Origin: an uncultured Bacteroidales bacterium
Lineage (GTDB): Bacteria; Bacteroidota; Bacteroidia; Bacteroidales; Muribaculaceae
Direction: 5' to 3'
DNA: 64,000 bases
Assembly: GCA_900542185.1 (NCBI GenBank)
Contig: UQMZ01000016.1
Location: forward strand, 5,313 to 69,312
The translations under genes and the position numbers were made by a program. The number at the start of each line of letters is the position of its first letter. Position 1 is the stretch's first letter. Positions 1-7,905 of this stretch are shown here, piece by piece. The notes below the pieces were generated by a model that saw nothing but the letters and a program-made list of their open reading frames with translations, was not told the origin of the DNA and made no database searches.

Positions 1-1
1 C

Positions 2-193
2 AGTGACGACAACGTCGTGCCGGTAGCCAATGCCGTGAATTACTACACCGCCCTTCAACGGCATGGAGTTCCCGCCTCCCTGCATATATTTCCTGCCGGA
101 GGCCACGGATGGGGATTCCACGATTCATACCAGTACAAATCCCAATGGCTCCCCGTCTTCCGCGACTTTCTCACCTCCCTCAAGACGAAATAA
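2..193 (+). CDS. Alpha/beta hydrolase, C-terminal fragment (esterase/peptidase-like)
   Basis: The window opens inside this gene; only the last 63 residues are present. They show the end of an alpha/beta-hydrolase fold: the turn SDDNVVP, which normally carries the acidic member of the catalytic triad, and GGHGWGF, which carries the catalytic histidine, followed by a short terminal helix. This spacing is typical of the BD-FAE/acetyl-esterase and prolyl-oligopeptidase-like hydrolases that Bacteroidales export for carbohydrate de-esterification. The nucleophile serine and any signal peptide lie upstream of the window, so substrate and location cannot be judged. Confidence 0.75.
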   Translation, partial: SDDNVVPVANAVNYYTALQRHGVPASLHIFPAGGHGWGFHDSYQYKSQWLPVFRDFLTSLKTK

Positions 194-226
194 TACTTTT
201 AGCCTGTTTACGCGTTAATAACGAAG

Positions 227-583
227 ATGATTAAAGATAGTAATCATATTGACCGCACGAAGAACAATCTGCTTTCGGCATTGAAGGCTGAGCATACGTT
301 CTGGTCGTATGATTTAACTTCAATAACAATCGAAAACATTGATGACGAACAACTGATTGCACTGACAATGCGATATCTTGATTTACCTGAAATCAAGCAG
401 CTATTCGATATTTATTCATATCGAAAGATTAAGTCGGCATGGCGTAAGCTGTTAGTACCGGAAGGAGCCTATCTCTATACATTAAACCGCTTCTTTGCCT
501 GGTATTATTTCAAAGCCAAGCGCCCTGACGCCTATTTAAAGTCATTGCAGACCCGCCACATCAACCAACTAATCAACGCTTGA
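227..583 (+). CDS. Small protein upstream of AbiEii-type nucleotidyltransferase (putative antitoxin partner)
   Basis: A 118-residue soluble protein without signal peptide or membrane segment. It is mostly helical by composition, with a central stretch LIALTMRYLDLPEIKQL and a basic, aromatic C-terminal half (WRKLL, RFFAWYYFKAKRP). No family is recognised with certainty. It sits 6 bases before the AbiEii-like gene on the same strand, the usual place of the first gene in AbiE-type pairs in Bacteroidetes, where the partner is often a short unrelated protein rather than classical AbiEi. Both genes are visibly more AT-rich than their neighbours, which suggests horizontal acquisition. The antitoxin role is inferred from position only. 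Confidence 0.6.
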   Translation: MIKDSNHIDRTKNNLLSALKAEHTFWSYDLTSITIENIDDEQLIALTMRYLDLPEIKQLFDIYSYRKIKSAWRKLLVPEGAYLYTLNRFFAWYYFKAKRPDAYLKSLQTRHINQLINA

Positions 584-589
584 TATCCC

Positions 590-1240
590 ATGAAAGGTCT
601 CGCTCCGCATACTTCATCCATTTTTGAGACTATCTCAAAACTTGAATGCATCAAGCCTTATGTTCTTGTGGGGGGCACCGCTCTTTCCCTTCAATTAGGA
701 ACCAGACAAAGCGAGGATCTGGATTTTATGTCCTGGAGGAAATCTAAAGACGAGAAACGCGAAGTAGATTGGCCGACAATCAAAAAGGAACTCCAATCCA
801 TAGGCGAAGTGGAGAAATGCTATATTCTGGACTTGGATCATATAGAATATATTGTAAATGGCGTAAAAATATCATTTTATGCCAATCCCAATTATTCTCC
901 ATTGCAGGCAGAGATTCCTTTTCTCAATAATATCAGGCTTGCAGATCCGCTGTCTATAGGTGCTATGAAAATGGAAGTCATGTTGCATCGTAGCAAATTC
1001 CGTGACTATTATGACATATATTCGTTACTTGAGCATGGTGTTAAGTTACAGGACATGATTCGGTTGGCCTTAAAATATTCAGGTCATAAATTGAAATCCA
1101 AAAATCTGATAGCCATGCTCACACGCGGTGATCGATTCCTCCCCGACTCTCATTTTGCCACTCTAAATCCCATATATCTGATTGGACCTCAGGATATAGA
1201 ACATCGTATCATAACTGAAATAGAATCTTTCGGCCGCTAA
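590..1240 (+). CDS. AbiEii/AbiGii-family nucleotidyltransferase (toxin-like)
   Basis: 216 residues. The N-terminus has the minimal nucleotidyltransferase signature of the AbiEii/DUF1814 family: VGGTALSLQLG (Gly28-Gly29) followed by SEDLDF at 41-46, whose two aspartates would bind metal. The second family motif, K-x-E-V-M...R...FRDYYDIYSLLE, lies near residues 125-147. In known AbiE systems the NTase adds nucleotides to tRNA 3' ends and arrests growth, and pairs of this type act as toxin-antitoxin or phage abortive-infection modules. All core residues look intact. The length is shorter than the roughly 300-residue classical AbiEii, so this is a short family member. Cytoplasmic; co-transcribed with the preceding small gene. 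Confidence 0.8.
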   Translation: MKGLAPHTSSIFETISKLECIKPYVLVGGTALSLQLGTRQSEDLDFMSWRKSKDEKREVDWPTIKKELQSIGEVEKCYILDLDHIEYIVNGVKISFYANPNYSPLQAEIPFLNNIRLADPLSIGAMKMEVMLHRSKFRDYYDIYSLLEHGVKLQDMIRLALKYSGHKLKSKNLIAMLTRGDRFLPDSHFATLNPIYLIGPQDIEHRIITEIESFGR

Positions 1241-1257
1241 ATACAAATTTCATCTTA

Positions 1258-1289
1258 TTTGGTTGGTTAAGGTATTCATATTAACTTTG
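1258..1289 (+). promoter_or_regulatory. Promoter for the DUF418 gene
   Basis: TTTG (1258-1261), a 20-base spacer and TAACTTTG (1282-1289) match the Bacteroidetes primary-sigma consensus. Predicted transcription starts a few bases downstream, giving a leader of roughly 20 bases before the ATG at 1315. Confidence 0.75.
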
Positions 1290-1314
1290 TAGGAAATAAC
1301 CCTACTGACACATC

Positions 1315-2499
1315 ATGACTACAAACGAAACGCATATTGACGCGACAGTGCGTAAGCACCGGCGCGTGGATGCCGCCGACGTGCTGCGAGGCTTCGCGGT
1401 GCTGGCTATTATCCTGCTCCATTCCATCGAGCATTTCAACTTCTATTCCTTTCCCGACACCTCGTCGCAAAGCAATTTTCTGAATTTCTGCGACAAGGCT
1501 ATCTGGGACGGTCTGTTCTTCATGTTCGGCGGCAAGGCATACGCAATATTCGCCATGCTGTTCGGTTTCAGCTTCTTCATCCAGCATGACAACCAGCGTA
1601 TGCGCGGCAAGGATTTCCGACTGCGTTTCAGCTGGCGTCTGGTCATCCTGTTCCTGATAGGCAACTTCAACGCTGCGTTCTTTACAGGCGAGATCCTTGT
1701 GATGTATTCGCTTATCGGCTTCGTTCTGGTGTTGACATGCAAGCTACCCACAAAATGGATTGTAGCCCTTTCCGCCGTCTGTCTGCTGCAACCATCGTGC
1801 ATTTATCAGATAATCCGCGCGTTATGTTCGGATTCATATCAGATTATGAGCCTTGATACTGCAGCTTACTGGCAGGCGACGTTCGCCGTTCAAAGTACAG
1901 GAGACTTCTGGTCGACCGTCAGGGTCAACCTTTGGGAAGGTCAGCTGGCATCACTTGCCTGGGCATGGGAGCATGGACGGATTTTCCAGACTGCCGGACT
2001 CTTTATGGCCGGTATGCTTATCGGGCGCCAAGGATGGTTCCATAAAGAGAATCTGAAATACTGGGGCCGCGCTCTTGCCATAGCCTTAGTATGCTTCTTC
2101 CCGCTTCATGGTCTGAATTCCATGGCAGGTGATTATATCACAAATCCCAACCTCAAGACTCCCCTTCTGATACTTGTGTCTTCGCTGGCAAACCTCTCGT
2201 TCATGGTCATATTGGTATCGGGTATCCTGTTCGCCTACTATAAGACCAAGGGATTGAGTCGTGCATTGACATGGCTGATTCCTTACGGCAAGATGAGCAT
2301 GACCAACTATGTGACACAGGGCATCATCGGATCGGCCCTGTACTATAACTGGGGACTGCATCTGCAGCTCGGCATCACGCCAAGCGTCTTTGTCGGCGTG
2401 GCCATATTCATTGTGCAGTACATCTTCTGCCGTTACTGGGTAGGCCGTCACAACCACGGTCCCTTGGAATACATCTGGAAACGCCTCACTTGGATTTAA
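1315..2499 (+). CDS. DUF418 family multi-pass membrane protein (YeiB-like)
   Basis: 394 residues. After a short hydrophilic N-terminus, RRVDAADVLRGFAVLAIILLHSIEHFN matches the start of the DUF418/YeiB-type acyltransferase-3-like membrane proteins (heparan-alpha-glucosaminide acetyltransferase-like fold). About ten hydrophobic segments follow, and the C-terminal DUF418 part has the typical GKMSMTNYVTQ motif near residue 325 and the closing GPLEYIWKRLTW. Family members sit in the cytoplasmic membrane; their biochemical role is largely unproven, with transfer of acyl groups to surface or metabolite sugars suspected. A good promoter precedes it, and the next gene follows after 19 bases, so the two are probably one transcript. 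Confidence 0.85.
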   Translation: MTTNETHIDATVRKHRRVDAADVLRGFAVLAIILLHSIEHFNFYSFPDTSSQSNFLNFCDKAIWDGLFFMFGGKAYAIFAMLFGFSFFIQHDNQRMRGKDFRLRFSWRLVILFLIGNFNAAFFTGEILVMYSLIGFVLVLTCKLPTKWIVALSAVCLLQPSCIYQIIRALCSDSYQIMSLDTAAYWQATFAVQSTGDFWSTVRVNLWEGQLASLAWAWEHGRIFQTAGLFMAGMLIGRQGWFHKENLKYWGRALAIALVCFFPLHGLNSMAGDYITNPNLKTPLLILVSSLANLSFMVILVSGILFAYYKTKGLSRALTWLIPYGKMSMTNYVTQGIIGSALYYNWGLHLQLGITPSVFVGVAIFIVQYIFCRYWVGRHNHGPLEYIWKRLTWI

Positions 2500-2518
2500 C
2501 AACTTAAACAATACGGTT

Positions 2519-3211
2519 ATGAATAAGACTATAGCGGCATTATCAGCCGGCGCGCTGTGCCTATGCAGCATCGCAGTATCCTGCAATAAGACGGCCGAAA
2601 ACGAAAGCAAGGGAGAGGGCGTCTCGCAGAATCTTCCCGTCTACAACATCAAACAATCGAGCACATCCACTATCGACAAGGCCGAGAAGAATGTTCTCGT
2701 CATTTCAGCCAGTCCCCGTCGTGGCGGCAACACCGACCTGCTGTGCGACGAATTCGTGCGTGGCGCTCAGGAAGCCGGCGGAACCGTGGAAAAGATTTTC
2801 CTTGACGATTACAAGATTGACTTCTTCCACGAGCAGCACGAGCTTTCGGCCGATTCCATCGCCGAAGGCGACCAGGCTCCCGAAATAATCGACAAGATGG
2901 TCAAGGCAGACATAATCGTGCTGTCCAGCCCTGTCTATTACATGAACATCGACGGCCAACTGAAGACATTGATGGACCGCTGCTACCGTCACGAAGGCCT
3001 TAACGGCAAGGAATTCTATTACATCACGGCCTGTGCCGATGCCGAGGACTCTACAGCAGAGACAGCCATCTTCGCATTCCGCGGATTCGTGGTGTGTCTT
3101 CCCGACCCGGTGGAGCGCGGCATGGTGAAAGCCATCGGCATGGGTCGCAAGGCTGCCGTGAAGCAGTCACAGTACATGCAGGAAGCCTACAACCTCGGCA
3201 AGACAATCTAA
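2519..3211 (+). CDS. Flavodoxin-like / NADPH-dependent FMN reductase family protein with lipoprotein signal
   Basis: 230 residues. The N-terminus is a hydrophobic signal ending in AVSC with Cys22 as predicted lipidation site, then a polar linker to about residue 58. From VLVISASPRRGGNTDLL onward it is a flavodoxin-fold FMN reductase domain: the SASPRRGGNT phosphate loop binds FMN phosphate, LSSPVYYMNIDGQLK is the second FMN-contact loop, and TACADAEDS forms a third. It resembles iron-sulfur-free flavodoxin family oxidoreductases (NAD(P)H-quinone or nitro-compound reductases), which are normally cytoplasmic. A lipoprotein form would act in the periplasm or outer membrane and would need exported FMN, which is unusual. 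It is the second gene after the DUF418 protein and ends before a strong hairpin. Confidence 0.8.
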   Translation: MNKTIAALSAGALCLCSIAVSCNKTAENESKGEGVSQNLPVYNIKQSSTSTIDKAEKNVLVISASPRRGGNTDLLCDEFVRGAQEAGGTVEKIFLDDYKIDFFHEQHELSADSIAEGDQAPEIIDKMVKADIIVLSSPVYYMNIDGQLKTLMDRCYRHEGLNGKEFYYITACADAEDSTAETAIFAFRGFVVCLPDPVERGMVKAIGMGRKAAVKQSQYMQEAYNLGKTI

Positions 3212-3237
3212 AGTATCTTCTAAACCTCTAATAAATG

Positions 3238-3266
3238 CGAGGGTGTATCCTAATGATACACCCTCG
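3238..3266 (+). terminator. Rho-independent terminator
   Basis: Perfect 12-bp stem (CGAGGGTGTATC, 3238-3249; GATACACCCTCG, 3255-3266) with a 5-base loop, followed by TTTA. It lies between the rightward flavodoxin-like gene and the leftward efflux operon, and probably stops the former. Confidence 0.8.
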
Positions 3267-3342
3267 TTTAACTATTCTTTCATTCAAAGAGGATTGTGGA
3301 GAGAATAGCGCAAGTCGAGAAAGTACCGGCTGGTCAGCGATA

Positions 3343-4956
3343 TCAACCCCTCGCAGTACCGCGAATAGGAGCCATACGGACTACATGCCGGAGCACACGA
3401 CGCACCGTCTTCCATTTCGGGAAGATGGCGTTAGGCCGCAACGAGCTGTAACTCAGCAGGATTATCAGCAGAGATAACAAAGCCACTATCAGCAGCCAGC
3501 CGAATATCTCCTTCATCGACACCACCAGGGCCTGAGTCTGCACGAGTCCAAACAACTCTTGCAGAGGTATATGTGCGGTGTCGGGATTAAAATCAGTAAT
3601 TACCGATCCGAGCAAAGAGGCATTCTTAGCCATGACGTGCCGCAGCAACTCCCCTACTATTGAAGGTCCCAAGGTCGCGCCCATCACCGCACCCGTAAAT
3701 CCGTTGAGGGTCAATGCCTGTGGGAATACGAGGAACGGAAGTCCGCTCTGCACAATGGATGTCAGGAACACTATGGATATTATAACCGAGGCGGCTCCTC
3801 TGAAAAACAGCGGAATGAACAGCATTTCCTTCTCCACGCCGTAATCTATCAGGAAATAGAAATAGCCCAAATAGGCCGCCGCAAGAGCAAACCCGATTGC
3901 ACTCATGGTCTTGTATCTCCATTTACGCAACGCGAATGTATAATACGTGAATCCGCATCCGGCTACTATGCCGGCTAATACATACCAGTTCAGGTCTATC
4001 AGATTGGTTTCGTCGAAACCAAGGATGTTGGCCGCATAGCTGTGCTCGAACACGTGCTCCGTCGCGACTAATGTAAAGAATACGAGATACACGGCTGTGG
4101 CCCGTATTACATTACCGTTGCGCATGGCCTGAAATGATATGTAAGGATGCCGCAGGAACGATGCGCGCCATAGATTTATCACCATGCACAATAATCCGAT
4201 AAACGCCGCGCCCCTGATTTCCAGAGCGTCCCACCAATCATAGAAATTACCGTAGACACATATAAAAGTGAAGCACATCATGAATCCGGCCCATAATATG
4301 GCACCGATCCAGTCGATGCCAAACAGCGGTATATGCATCGGCGCATGAACAGGCTTTACCAGTATCAATACAAGCACCATCATCAGAGCCAATAGACCGA
4401 TCATAATCCATTGCATATATTCCCATTGAGAGAAAAATGCCGTATATATAGTCGCTATGCCGCTGAGCTGGATTACACCGTCCACCACTATATAGACATA
4501 GCAAAAGAATATCGACATGTCGCGCACCGGCGTAAGCCACAGCTGAATGGTGGAATTGCAGGCGAAGGTGGCCTGCATCCTGAACCATCCCGCCACAAAA
4601 CAAACAGCCACCATAACCGGCACGGAATCTGTATTGGCGCATATCATGTTGGCGGCTATCAGGACTATGCCGGCTGCAAGCAGTTGTGTCCGGTTCGAAA
4701 AACGGAACTTGATGCGGAACATTACCGCGAAATTGATGGCCATGCCGATGAGCGACGCATAGCCGGCCATCAGTATGTCTTCCTGCATCAGGGCCGTGGT
4801 GCCTACCATATCAGTGGCCGCGGCCAGATATACACCTCCTGAGAACTGGACGATCAGTACGAAGAATATGAATATCCAGGGTTTAAGGCGCCGAGGCACC
4901 CAGTCGGGTACGTCGGGAATATCGAATTGCCCCTGCGGGGCGTGCCAGTCAGCCAT
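3343..4956 (-). CDS. MFS-type inner-membrane efflux transporter (DHA2/EmrB-like)
   Basis: 537 residues with about 14 hydrophobic segments, the count expected of the DHA2 (EmrB/QacA) drug/H+ antiporter branch. The first membrane segment follows a cytoplasmic leader rich in Asp/Pro (MADWHAPQGQFDIPDVPDW). Basic loops such as RIKFRFSNR and LRKWRYK fit the positive-inside rule. It is the last gene of a TolC-HlyD-MFS operon and starts one base after the HlyD gene, so it is almost certainly the energised pump of a tripartite efflux or secretion system. Bacteroidetes versions of this subfamily are divergent from EmrB and the substrate is unknown. No adjacent regulator is visible. Confidence 0.85.
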   Translation of the reverse strand: MADWHAPQGQFDIPDVPDWVPRRLKPWIFIFFVLIVQFSGGVYLAAATDMVGTTALMQEDILMAGYASLIGMAINFAVMFRIKFRFSNRTQLLAAGIVLIAANMICANTDSVPVMVAVCFVAGWFRMQATFACNSTIQLWLTPVRDMSIFFCYVYIVVDGVIQLSGIATIYTAFFSQWEYMQWIMIGLLALMMVLVLILVKPVHAPMHIPLFGIDWIGAILWAGFMMCFTFICVYGNFYDWWDALEIRGAAFIGLLCMVINLWRASFLRHPYISFQAMRNGNVIRATAVYLVFFTLVATEHVFEHSYAANILGFDETNLIDLNWYVLAGIVAGCGFTYYTFALRKWRYKTMSAIGFALAAAYLGYFYFLIDYGVEKEMLFIPLFFRGAASVIISIVFLTSIVQSGLPFLVFPQALTLNGFTGAVMGATLGPSIVGELLRHVMAKNASLLGSVITDFNPDTAHIPLQELFGLVQTQALVVSMKEIFGWLLIVALLSLLIILLSYSSLRPNAIFPKWKTVRRVLRHVVRMAPIRGTARG

Positions 4957-4957
4957 A

Positions 4958-5992
4958 TCAGTATTTCACCTCACATTCCACATTCATGCCGGCACGCAAC
5001 TTCTTAATCTCAACAGGATTGTTGTCTGACGTGAACACTATCCTGACCGGAACGCGCTGACGCACCTTTACGAAATTTCCGGCTGAATTGTCCTGCGGCA
5101 ATAGGGAAAGCGATGATCCCGTAGCCTTGGATATTGATTCCACCTTACCTTTATACTTCACATCCGGCACGGCATCTACCGTTATCTTCACCTCGCTTCC
5201 CGGTTCTATATGTTTCAGCTGAGTCTCCTTATAGTTGGCCGTGATCCACATATCGCCGGCATCCACCACATCGAGCAGCGTCTGACCCGGCTGTACCAAC
5301 TGCCCTACCTGAATTTCCTTACGCGACGCGTATCCGTCACACGGAGCGGTTATGACGCAATATGACAGATTCAGTTCGGCCGTTTCCAGCAATGCCTTTG
5401 CCAGTTCGATGCCGGCATCGTTCTGACTGATGCGCTGGCGTGTCTCGGCCACTACTGACGATGTCGCCGAACGCTGACGTGTCAGCATCTCGTAACGCGC
5501 CTTTTTCGCTTCATAGTCTGTTTTGGCGGCATCATACTGCTGGCGAGTAACGGCCTCCTTTTCCAACAGCTTTGAATAGCGGTCAAGATCGGTCGCCGCC
5601 ATTTCCATCACCACCTTGGCCTCCGCTATCGATGCCTCGCTCACAGCAACGTTTGCTGACGCCACGCCCACGGTCTGATTAGCCACATTACGCCCTGCCA
5701 GAGCGTTCTGATAGTCGGCGCGTGCCTGCGCAACACGGAGACGCATGTCGGAATCCTCGATTATCACAAGTGTGTCGCCACGCTTCACCGGAGCGTACTC
5801 TTTGAATCTGATTTCCCTGATGTATCCCTGAACCCGGCTGTTAATAGGCACTATCTGTTGCTGAATCTGCGCGTTGTCGGTGAATTCCACGTCGCCGAAG
5901 CGCACGAATCTGTCGCATACCCATAGGGCTGCGGCGGCAACCACTACTATTGTAACTATATATGATATTATTTTCTTGGTTCGCTGTTTCAT
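4958..5992 (-). CDS. HlyD/EmrA-family periplasmic adaptor protein
   Basis: 344 residues: one N-terminal membrane anchor (IISYIVTIVVVAAAALWVC, residues 8-26), a first lipoyl half (IQQQIVPINSRVQGYIREI), a long Ala/Glu-rich coiled-coil hairpin at about 85-195, the second lipoyl half (VITAPCDGYASRKEIQVGQ) and a beta-barrel domain (VDAGDMWITANYKETQ). This is the EmrA/HlyD layout of the adaptor that bridges an inner-membrane pump and a TolC channel. The start overlaps the stop of the TolC gene by four bases (ATGA), indicating translational coupling, and one base separates it from the MFS pump. Substrate is not inferable. Confidence 0.9.
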   Translation of the reverse strand: MKQRTKKIISYIVTIVVVAAAALWVCDRFVRFGDVEFTDNAQIQQQIVPINSRVQGYIREIRFKEYAPVKRGDTLVIIEDSDMRLRVAQARADYQNALAGRNVANQTVGVASANVAVSEASIAEAKVVMEMAATDLDRYSKLLEKEAVTRQQYDAAKTDYEAKKARYEMLTRQRSATSSVVAETRQRISQNDAGIELAKALLETAELNLSYCVITAPCDGYASRKEIQVGQLVQPGQTLLDVVDAGDMWITANYKETQLKHIEPGSEVKITVDAVPDVKYKGKVESISKATGSSLSLLPQDNSAGNFVKVRQRVPVRIVFTSDNNPVEIKKLRAGMNVECEVKY

Positions 5993-7308
5993 ATCTTTCC
6001 TGATGTATATAAAAGTCGGTAATAATTCTGTATTATGTTGATGCGGGCGTTCACGAGCAACTGTTCCGCATCCAGCTTGGAGTTGGAGGCATCAAGCATA
6101 TCCGTTATCAACGCCATCCCTTCTGTATAGCGTGTCGCCACGATGTTGTAGTTTCGTTCAGCCAGTTCAACACTTTTGCTTTGGGTCTTCAATTCCTCGT
6201 ATGCCTCCATGTACCGTACATATCCGGCATTCACCTCGAGGTCTACGTTTTCGTTGGCTGCTTCAAGACGCTCTATCGCCTCCCGTGTAGCCACACGGCT
6301 TTTGGACAACGATTTGTTGCTCTTGTACAGCGACGAAAGGTTGTAGCTGATCCCCACGCCGACATACCAGTAACTGAGATTCCGGTCTATCGGAGGTATC
6401 TCCACAAGTATGGGACCATCCATACTCCACGCGGCTTTAAGTCCAATCTTAGGCAGCCTCTCGCTGCGCACCAACGATTCGGCGGTCCTGCTGATATCCA
6501 CACCGGTTCGCGCCAACTTCAGGCTTGGTGCCTCGTTCCTGGCGGCTTCGCGCCACCATTCCTCGCCGGCGTTCGGTAACGCCCGCTCCAAAATAGTGGT
6601 ATCCGGAACTATCTCCGTTTCTTCAGGGATTCCCGCCGTGACAACAAGATTCCTGTTCAGGATGGTAAGCGTATTATTGATTTTTACGAGCTGCAGCTCA
6701 AGGTTTGACACAAGGAGCTCATATCGCGTTATGTCGTTCTGGAGCGCCATACCCTGTTCGTATCGCGCCTTCATCTCCGCCAACACCTTTTTGGCCTGTG
6801 CGATATTGCTCTGAACTACATCCCTCAGATTACAATATTTGTATATGTCGAGATAGAATCCTGCCAATGTCAGGCGGATATTGTCTCTCTGCAATTCAGT
6901 CGAATAGTTCGCGGCGGTGGCTTTCTGTCTGGCCAGTTCTACTCCTGCAGTCAACGCTCCTCCGGTGTAGACGGGCTGTGAGACGCTGATGCCAAGATTA
7001 TTGCCGAAATGTGGAATTTCTGCTTTCTGACAGTCGGCCAGATTTCGCTTCGTGGTAAAACCGTCGCCTATGTAACTGAACGACAGATTGGCCTCGATGT
7101 CGGGAAGATATTTACTGCGGGCCACGCTGATTTCTTGTCGGGCCACTTCTTCTGCTGTGAACGACGGACGTAGCTGGACGCTGTTTGTTTCGGCGATCCT
7201 GAACAGTTCCTCCATTGTCACGACCCGCCGGTTTGCTGCCACAGCGCACACTCCGCCGCTCCACAGGGATGCCACAAGCAGCCCTGTGAGCAATCGATGA
7301 TTGTTCAT
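5989..7308 (-). CDS. TolC-family outer-membrane efflux protein
   Basis: 439 residues with a cleavable signal (MNNHRLLTGLLVASLWSGGVCAVA), then two outer-membrane-efflux-protein repeats: the first runs through SVSQPVYTGGALTAGVELAR and the long coiled-coil of the periplasmic tunnel, and the second through GVGISYNLSSLYKSNKSLSKS up to ITDMLDASNSKLDAEQLL and the final INIIQNYYRLLYTSG. These are the usual TolC/OprM landmarks and the length is normal. It is the first gene of the operon TolC-HlyD-MFS. Its promoter lies about 210 bases upstream at the end of the previous gene, leaving a long untranslated leader that contains a duplicated 9-mer. Confidence 0.9.
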   Translation of the reverse strand: MNNHRLLTGLLVASLWSGGVCAVAANRRVVTMEELFRIAETNSVQLRPSFTAEEVARQEISVARSKYLPDIEANLSFSYIGDGFTTKRNLADCQKAEIPHFGNNLGISVSQPVYTGGALTAGVELARQKATAANYSTELQRDNIRLTLAGFYLDIYKYCNLRDVVQSNIAQAKKVLAEMKARYEQGMALQNDITRYELLVSNLELQLVKINNTLTILNRNLVVTAGIPEETEIVPDTTILERALPNAGEEWWREAARNEAPSLKLARTGVDISRTAESLVRSERLPKIGLKAAWSMDGPILVEIPPIDRNLSYWYVGVGISYNLSSLYKSNKSLSKSRVATREAIERLEAANENVDLEVNAGYVRYMEAYEELKTQSKSVELAERNYNIVATRYTEGMALITDMLDASNSKLDAEQLLVNARINIIQNYYRLLYTSGKI

Positions 7309-7442
7309 TATGGTAATTTAAATGTATGACTTATTGTAACAACTCCGGATTTATACGACTATTTTGCTGCCGGAGATTATCTCTTATGCTGAGCGCTTAG
7401 AGTGCGAGGGAAGCTGTGCTCTTCCAGTTTTCAAGATAGCCC

Positions 7443-7469
7443 CAATTATGGACTAACGGGCAATTATGG
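7443..7469 (-). repeat. Direct repeat in the leader of the efflux operon
   Basis: The 9-mer CCATAATTG (minus strand) occurs twice with 18-base spacing (7461-7469 and 7443-7451), separated by CCCGTTAGT. It lies in the untranslated leader, downstream of the predicted promoter. A regulator-binding site for the pump operon is a reasonable guess; no regulator gene is adjacent. Confidence 0.45.
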
Positions 7470-7525
7470 AATTTTTCTTTCTGTATATCAGACATATATT
7501 GTGCGATTCTGTATAAATCGCACTG

Positions 7526-7557
7526 CAAAGTTACTAAATTTTCGGCACTTTGCCAAA
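7526..7557 (-). promoter_or_regulatory. Promoter of the TolC-HlyD-MFS operon
   Basis: On the minus strand TTTG (7554-7557), a 20-base spacer and TAACTTTG (7526-7533) give a near-perfect Bacteroidetes promoter. It overlaps the 3' end of the HExxH protein gene. Transcription from it yields a leader of about 210 bases before the TolC start at 7308; no open reading frame of note was seen in the leader. Confidence 0.75.
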
Positions 7558-7881
7558 ATACCGTAACCAGCTGTATGGTTTTCGATGTTGGAGGTAATTA
7601 TGGTCGGCATCGTTGGCGTAGGCTTCCTTTTCGAACGAAATGGCATCGTACGCCTTCCACCAGTCACGGTATTTTAACAGATGTATAATCCATTCCAGCA
7701 CATATAGAATAAAAAACGGAATATAAAGCAGTTCCAGCTGCTGCTGACAATGAATCAGCTCATGGTTCAGTATATCCGGCGTTATCTGTTTCCGGTCCCG
7801 CGTAAACACCAGCCCGAATAACGTTATCGCCGTAATGTTGCCTTCCGGCACCAATTTCGTCTCTATCACCTTTGTTTTCAT
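7534..7881 (-). CDS. Small membrane-associated protein with HExxH motif (putative metallopeptidase-like)
   Basis: 115 residues, no signal peptide. It carries NHELIHCQQQ with His40-Glu41-x-x-His44, the zinc-binding motif of gluzincin-type metallopeptidases, and downstream FEKEAYAND (residues 83-91), whose glutamates could be the third ligand, a spacing seen in minimal gluzincin cores. Between them is a hydrophobic hairpin (LYIPFFILYVLEWIIHLL, 52-69) that probably inserts in the membrane. Similar short conserved proteins are common in Bacteroidetes but no function is known to me. It follows rmuC after 24 bases on the same strand and probably shares its transcript. Peptidase activity is unproven. 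Confidence 0.7.
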   Translation of the reverse strand: MKTKVIETKLVPEGNITAITLFGLVFTRDRKQITPDILNHELIHCQQQLELLYIPFFILYVLEWIIHLLKYRDWWKAYDAISFEKEAYANDADHNYLQHRKPYSWLRYFGKVPKI

Positions 7882-7905
7882 CCGGTTACGACAATAGGCT
7901 TTGGA

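Noticed and set aside
3235..3477. Small open frame starting inside the terminator hairpin
   Set aside because: It overlaps the terminator and the 3' end of the MFS gene, with no recognisable product.
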